A stretch of 10,172 nt of DNA from JAJRVH01 sp964505995 (GTDB lineage: Bacteria; Pseudomonadota; Zetaproteobacteria; Mariprofundales; Mariprofundaceae), in contig CAZDLB010000067.1 of assembly GCA_964505995.1 (NCBI GenBank), positions 1 through 10,172 on the forward strand, given 5' to 3'. The position numbers and the translations under genes are program-made. This document shows positions 7,249 through 10,172 of this stretch, piece by piece; the stretch's first letter is position 1, and each line of letters opens with the position of its first letter. Under the pieces are notes generated by a model. The model worked only from the letters and a program-made list of their open reading frames with translations. It was not told the origin of the DNA and did not search any database.

Positions 7249-7504
7249 GGGCTTGCAGATAGGCGGCGATCTGCCGCCATTCTTCATCCGGCATCTGCAT
7301 GCCGCGCTCGTGCATGCGCTGCTTCATCACATGCAGCATCGAGCGCCAGTGCTCCCAATCCAGCCTTTTCGGGTGCGGCAGGCTGTGACAGGTGCTGCAA
7401 CGCTTGGCGAACAGTTGTGCCGATGGCGAATCGGCGTCCGGGATATCGGTTGCCCAGACCGGCGCGGCAAACATCAGGCATGCAATCGTGATCAGTATCC
7501 TCAT
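7238..7504 (-). CDS. Small monohaem c-type cytochrome
   Basis: Protein of 88 aa with a signal peptide (MRILITIACLMFAAPVWA, likely cut after residue 18), giving a mature protein of about 70 aa. That is small even for class I cytochromes. The single haem site is CSTCH, Cys36, Cys39 and His40. The segment after it, through LHVMKQRMHERGMQMP, supplies Met56, 60, 64, 69 and 71 (the first Met of this block is at 56), one of which probably is the second haem-iron ligand. The C-terminal EEWRQIAAYLQAHAR is a typical closing helix. The start has a strong AGGAGG (7510-7515) five bases upstream, which merges with the stop of the preceding gene, so coupling is likely. An upstream in-frame ATG would put about 30 polar residues before the signal peptide and is rejected. 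Probable electron carrier; partner unknown. Confidence 0.88.
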   Translation of the reverse strand: MRILITIACLMFAAPVWATDIPDADSPSAQLFAKRCSTCHSLPHPKRLDWEHWRSMLHVMKQRMHERGMQMPDEEWRQIAAYLQAHAR

Positions 7505-7514
7505 CTCTTCCTCC

Positions 7515-8699
7515 TCAGAATCCGAGCGCGGCATCGGCCGGCGCATGGGAATGCGACAGTGAGCGAATACTCCTGCGGGTCGGGAGTTCGACATACCAGG
7601 TCAGCATCAGCCGCCACTGATCCTTCAGCTGCAGCCCGTTCAGGCGCTGGTAGATCGGCAGCTGCACGCCGAGATCGACGATCTGCAGCGGCACCGGCTG
7701 CCATTGCAGCCCCAGCGTTGTGAAGATCTGCGTCTTGCCGGTATTGGCCGGATCCCACAATGGCGTCATATACGGCGAGGCCGCCACGCCCTGCGTGGCA
7801 TGGCCCGATGCGCCGCTTCGCGCCTCGTCCGCTTCGCCATGCATCCGATCCTGCCAGTCGCCATTGATCTCGCCGTAGAGCACCAGCGACACGTTCGGCT
7901 GATACATCAGATAGGCATCGATCTGGGCGCGATCGCCGAGCCGGTAGCCGCGTTTGTTGGTGCCAGTGCGCGCCGTATAGCGGGCATCGAATCCCCACCA
8001 CCACGGCGAGGTCGAGCGCTGGTAGAGGATGCCGAGAACCGGGTCCCAGGTACCCGAACCCAGCTGCATGCCGTAGGGCAACAGCTCCTTCTGCCGCATG
8101 GGCACGGGATGCGTGCTATTGCGCTCGTCGATCGAGCCGGTCGGCATCGACAGGCCGGCAAACAGCGAGGCCTCGGAGGACGGAATCATCGGATCGTCGG
8201 CATACAGCCGGTATTTCGTCATCAGCATCGTGTCCATGATGCCCTTCGATGTCATCGTGAAGCCGGGCTGGCCAGTCATCATCCGCATCATGCTGTTAAA
8301 GCGCATGTCCATGCGGTTGTCGGCATACATGGCCATGACGCCGGCGAAGAAATCATCCGTGAAGCTGTAGCCGACGGCGAGATTGAGCATGGTCATATCC
8401 ATCGATGTGGGGGCGGCCATGTATTTGCCCGTGGGCATGCCCATCATCACCGGCATGCCGAGCACGCTGTCGGTTGCCACGTCCGTCGTGCCCGAACGCA
8501 GCCCGGACATATGCATCTGCATCGGCTGCAGCTTGAAACGGAACTCGTGTGTTTCCGGAATGCCGCCGCCGGGGATATTCATCGGCATGTTGCCGCCGCA
8601 TTTGCCGCAGCACAGGCCGATATAGGCATCCGCCTGCTGCGGCACGGCCAGTAGTACGGCCACTGCCAGCAGCAGGGCCGAAAAGGGTTTGATGTTCAT
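7515..8699 (-). CDS. Met-rich outer-membrane beta-barrel protein (phenol-degradation MetA-like transporter superfamily)
   Basis: Exported protein of 394 aa, signal peptide likely cleaved after ADA at residue 25. The mature N terminus carries CCGKC (Cys30, 31, 34) followed by GGNMPMNIPGGGIPE. The rest shows alternating, aromatic-ended strands suggesting an outer-membrane barrel, with a final strand near LTWYVELP followed by a polar His-containing tail. It resembles proteins loosely annotated as transporter or MetA-pathway porins, but I am not certain of the family. About 34 of 394 residues are Met, about 26 of them before residue 160, in runs such as PVMMGMP and NSMMRMM. Met and vicinal Cys favour Cu(I)-like metals, so metal handling is a reasonable inference, not shown. 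The start ATG has GGAGAG a few bases upstream; a farther upstream ATG would misplace the signal peptide. It is followed ten bases later by the cytochrome gene. Confidence 0.8.
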   Translation of the reverse strand: MNIKPFSALLLAVAVLLAVPQQADAYIGLCCGKCGGNMPMNIPGGGIPETHEFRFKLQPMQMHMSGLRSGTTDVATDSVLGMPVMMGMPTGKYMAAPTSMDMTMLNLAVGYSFTDDFFAGVMAMYADNRMDMRFNSMMRMMTGQPGFTMTSKGIMDTMLMTKYRLYADDPMIPSSEASLFAGLSMPTGSIDERNSTHPVPMRQKELLPYGMQLGSGTWDPVLGILYQRSTSPWWWGFDARYTARTGTNKRGYRLGDRAQIDAYLMYQPNVSLVLYGEINGDWQDRMHGEADEARSGASGHATQGVAASPYMTPLWDPANTGKTQIFTTLGLQWQPVPLQIVDLGVQLPIYQRLNGLQLKDQWRLMLTWYVELPTRRSIRSLSHSHAPADAALGF

Positions 8700-8806
8700 T
8701 GATTCTCTCCTGTGTTTTCCTGATGCCGGACGCATAGCCCGGCGCATGCAAGGGCTCGGATCCGCAACGCGGACCGGTCCTTGCCATCAAAGGGATGGAT
8801 TGAGAT
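8700..8806 (-). other. Intergenic leader with inverted repeats between the Cys-rich and barrel genes
   Basis: This 107-bp gap holds GCCGG (8725-8729) and CCGGC (8739-8743), a 5-bp stem around 9 bases. It also has the perfect palindrome GGACCGGTCC (8771-8780), flanked by a short GCGGA/TCCGC stem. No run of T follows either element on either strand, so neither is a convincing terminator, and I found no convincing promoter. It could be a structured leader of the barrel mRNA or simple GC-rich spacer. Confidence 0.3.
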
Positions 8807-9184
8807 TCAGGAAATCAGGGATTCCGGCGGGGGAACGGGAATGCGTAATGGCAGCTTGATCGGAGGGTTGTCGGCCGCTGGTGCAGGAACCAGCCAGGCC
8901 ACCTCACGAACCGGTGAGCCGCTGTCCAGCGCATGCGGCGCCAGCTGATGCGGCAGCGCATCGATGCTGGCATGGCAGCCGCAGCCGCATTCGATGCAAC
9001 AATGCTCCGGGGCCGGAGATGGCTGCTCATCGGCATGCGAATCGGAAGTGACTGCGATGGCGTGCTGCATCCCGGCATCACCCATGGCGCAGGCCTCGGA
9101 AACGGGGATCAGCGGCAGGCTGGTGACCAGCACCAGCGCCAGCATCATCAGCACCGCCAATCCGGATCGCATACACGGAAGCAT
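8807..9184 (-). CDS. Small exported Cys/His-rich protein, CopL-like in general form
   Basis: Protein of 125 aa from the chosen start. One hydrophobic segment (about residues 8-28) serves as signal peptide or anchor. The centre carries HCCIECGCGCH, five Cys and two His in eleven residues, a probable soft-metal site, preceded by a Ser/His/Asp/Glu stretch. The C-terminal end is Pro-rich (IKLPLRIPVPPPE). The overall form recalls small CopL or DUF2946-type proteins found next to copper-resistance genes, but I cannot confirm homology. ATG 9184 is favoured because GGGGAG lies 7 bases upstream; ATG 9172 is an alternative, and a longer frame to 9244 would run into the divergent promoter region. It is the first gene of the minus-strand run, 107 bp before the barrel gene. 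Confidence 0.7.
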   Translation of the reverse strand: MLPCMRSGLAVLMMLALVLVTSLPLIPVSEACAMGDAGMQHAIAVTSDSHADEQPSPAPEHCCIECGCGCHASIDALPHQLAPHALDSGSPVREVAWLVPAPAADNPPIKLPLRIPVPPPESLIS

Positions 9185-9277
9185 GGACGAACTCCCCAGC
9201 CCCTGCAAGGCTTGTTGAAATATTCGCGCTTCGGCGACGACCAAGCCACAACCGGCTCAGGCCACAGCGGAGGATGC
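9185..9277. promoter_or_regulatory. Divergent promoter region between the Cys-rich gene and the second TlpA
   Basis: This 93-bp gap must drive both directions. For the minus strand a candidate is TTGGTC (9239-9244) and TATTTC (9217-9222) with a 16-bp spacer. It lies around the only AT-rich patch (AATATT, 9219-9224). GGCTTG (9209-9214) and CAAGCC (9242-9247) are exact inverted copies flanking that patch, which might be regulator half-sites, though 27 bases apart. For the plus strand I see GGAGG (9269-9273), the ribosome binding site for 9278, but no clear promoter. Confidence 0.35.
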
Positions 9278-9766
9278 ATGAAACCGAAAATCAATCAGGC
9301 TGCAATGATCCTTGCACTGACCCTGGCATTTCTCAGCCCCGTGCCGGCCCAGGCCTTTGCGTGGATGGACGAGAAGGGGGCGATGCACAATCTTGAGGAA
9401 TTCCATGGCAAGCCGGTGCTGCTGCACCTCTATGCCTCGTGGTGCCCGCCCTGCCGGGCCGAGATGCCGGAACTCACATCGTGGCTGAAGCGGCATCCCG
9501 AGGTCACGATCCTGCCCGTATCGCTGGACAACGAGCTGGCCGATGCCCGCGACTTCCTCGCCCGGCATCATTTCGAGCTGCCGACCCTGCTGACCGACTC
9601 GTCGCAGGCTATGCGCATGGGCGCGCGCGGTCTGCCGACGACGATCGTCATTGGCGCCGACGGCCGGATCGAGCAGGGCTTTATCGGCGCCCGCGACTGG
9701 ACCGATCCGGATTTCACCGCCTCGATCCTGAAGGCGTTCAGCCGGCCGGAAAGCGCATTGTTCTGA
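9278..9766 (+). CDS. TlpA-like periplasmic thiol:disulfide oxidoreductase (second copy)
   Basis: Thioredoxin-fold protein of 162 aa. The signal peptide ends in PVPAQA (about residue 26). WCPPC at 55-59 is the redox site and GLPTT at 119-122 carries cis-Pro120. It is shorter than the minus-strand TlpA but shares its end: GLPTT, a DGRI turn and G-x-RDWT-x-x-D appear in both, so the two are likely paralogues or close relatives. ATG 9278 is chosen because GGAGG ends four bases before it and a signal peptide begins there; the open frame extends further upstream but overlaps the divergent gene. The neighbour downstream is a DsbC-like protein, which needs to be kept reduced, so this protein could serve as its electron donor or act on the same targets; that is inference. 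Confidence 0.9.
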   Translation: MKPKINQAAMILALTLAFLSPVPAQAFAWMDEKGAMHNLEEFHGKPVLLHLYASWCPPCRAEMPELTSWLKRHPEVTILPVSLDNELADARDFLARHHFELPTLLTDSSQAMRMGARGLPTTIVIGADGRIEQGFIGARDWTDPDFTASILKAFSRPESALF

Positions 9767-9771
9767 TGCGC

Positions 9772-9797
9772 CATGCGGGCAGCCGCATGCCATGCGG
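9772..9797 (+). repeat. Three alternating heptamers forming a hairpin after the second TlpA gene
   Basis: CATGCGG (9772-9778), CCGCATG (9783-9789) and CATGCGG (9791-9797) lie in a row. The first two make a perfect 7-bp stem with a GCAG tetraloop. The third can compete for the middle arm, though its loop would force the stem to open to about 4 bp. No T-run follows, so it is not a standard terminator. It may stabilise or process the tlpA-dsbC message. The rest of the gap to 9892 holds nothing else I can support. Confidence 0.4.
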
Positions 9798-9892
9798 GCG
9801 AAGATTCCGCTTCACATCATCCCCGGCTGACCGCATGATGCGCCCATGCTGGTGGCCATGACCGGCGAATTCCTGAACTGACGGGGGAACCC

Positions 9893-10172
9893 ATGCGCCT
9901 GATCATGATGCTGTCCGTTGGAATTCTGCTGCTCGCCTGCTCGGGCGAGGCACCGGGCAGCATGAGCAGGGCTGAGGCCGGCGGACTCACCCCCGAGATC
10001 CAGGCCACGATCCGCAAGAACATTCCGGATCTGAAGATCGATGCGATCCGCCCCTCGCCCATTGACGGCATCTACGAGCTGCAGGTCGGCAAGGGCATCT
10101 TCTATGCCGACGGCACGGGCAAGCACCTGATTGCCGGCGGCCATATCTTCGAAACGGCCACGCACCGCGATC
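9893..10172 (+). CDS. dsbC: DsbC-like disulfide isomerase, N-terminal part (cut by window end)
   Basis: The first 93 residues of a protein that continues beyond the window. The mature N-terminal region (about 30-90) matches the DsbC/DsbG dimerisation domain: an initial helix (TIRKNIPDLKIDAIRPSP), GIYELQVG, GIFYADGTGKHLIAGG and HIFETATHRD. DsbC corrects wrong disulfides in the periplasm and is kept reduced by DsbD. The catalytic CxxC domain would lie beyond 10172. Unusually, the signal sequence ends in LLAC (Cys16), a lipobox-like site, so it may be a membrane-anchored lipoprotein instead of a soluble protein. ATG 9893 has a GGGGGA stretch a few bases before it. It lies 126 bp after the second tlpA and probably follows in the same transcript. 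Confidence 0.85.
   Translation, partial: MRLIMMLSVGILLLACSGEAPGSMSRAEAGGLTPEIQATIRKNIPDLKIDAIRPSPIDGIYELQVGKGIFYADGTGKHLIAGGHIFETATHRD

Noticed and set aside
6400..8654. Long plus-strand open frames opposite the thioredoxin, cytochrome and barrel genes.
   Set aside because: The minus-strand genes have signal peptides, CxxC or CxxCH motifs and ribosome binding sites; the plus-strand frames have none.
8771..8780. Palindrome GGACCGGTCC considered as an operator for the barrel gene.
   Set aside because: No promoter elements are nearby and a 10-bp GC palindrome is not rare in this composition.
9846..9881. Eleven-codon open frame just before dsbC, considered as a leader peptide.
   Set aside because: It has no ribosome binding site, no codon run or attenuator structure linked to it, and is short enough to occur by chance.

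Overview
This is a GC-rich, densely coding stretch of a Gram-negative, proteobacterium-type chromosome. It carries RNase G, Maf, HemW and FtsY, together with signal peptides, a lipobox, a predicted outer-membrane beta-barrel, a c-type cytochrome and periplasmic thioredoxin-fold proteins. I cannot fix the genus; a chemolithotrophic proteobacterium would fit, but that is a guess. I see no insertion sequence, phage gene, tRNA, rRNA or CRISPR array.

Layout. Positions 41-3328 hold a plus-strand housekeeping run, maf - rng - hemW, with the genes overlapping or one base apart. It meets a minus-strand run head-on at 3325-3328, where a single CTAG carries both stop codons. From 3325 to 9184 every gene is on the minus strand. 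In order of transcription these are a small Cys-rich exported protein, a Met-rich outer-membrane beta-barrel protein, a tiny cytochrome c, a TlpA-like thioredoxin, an uncharacterised lipoprotein, ftsY and an orphan hybrid histidine kinase. A 93-bp divergent region (9185-9277) separates this run from a plus-strand pair: a second TlpA-like thioredoxin and a DsbC-like disulfide isomerase that runs off the window end.

How it may work together. maf-rng-hemW and ftsY are core functions: nucleotide-pool hygiene, RNA processing, haem trafficking and membrane-protein targeting. The accessory part (6149-10172) looks like one cell-envelope module. It has a Cys/His-rich small protein, a barrel with a CCGKC motif and about 34 methionines, one c-haem protein, two thioredoxin-fold reductase-type proteins and a disulfide isomerase. 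My inference is an envelope system for soft metal (copper-like) handling plus thiol repair; the sequence does not prove it. The most sharply defined regulatory signal is at the histidine kinase. A perfect extended -10 (TGATATAAT) sits so close to the ATG that the transcript should be leaderless, and it lies inside a 21-bp dyad.
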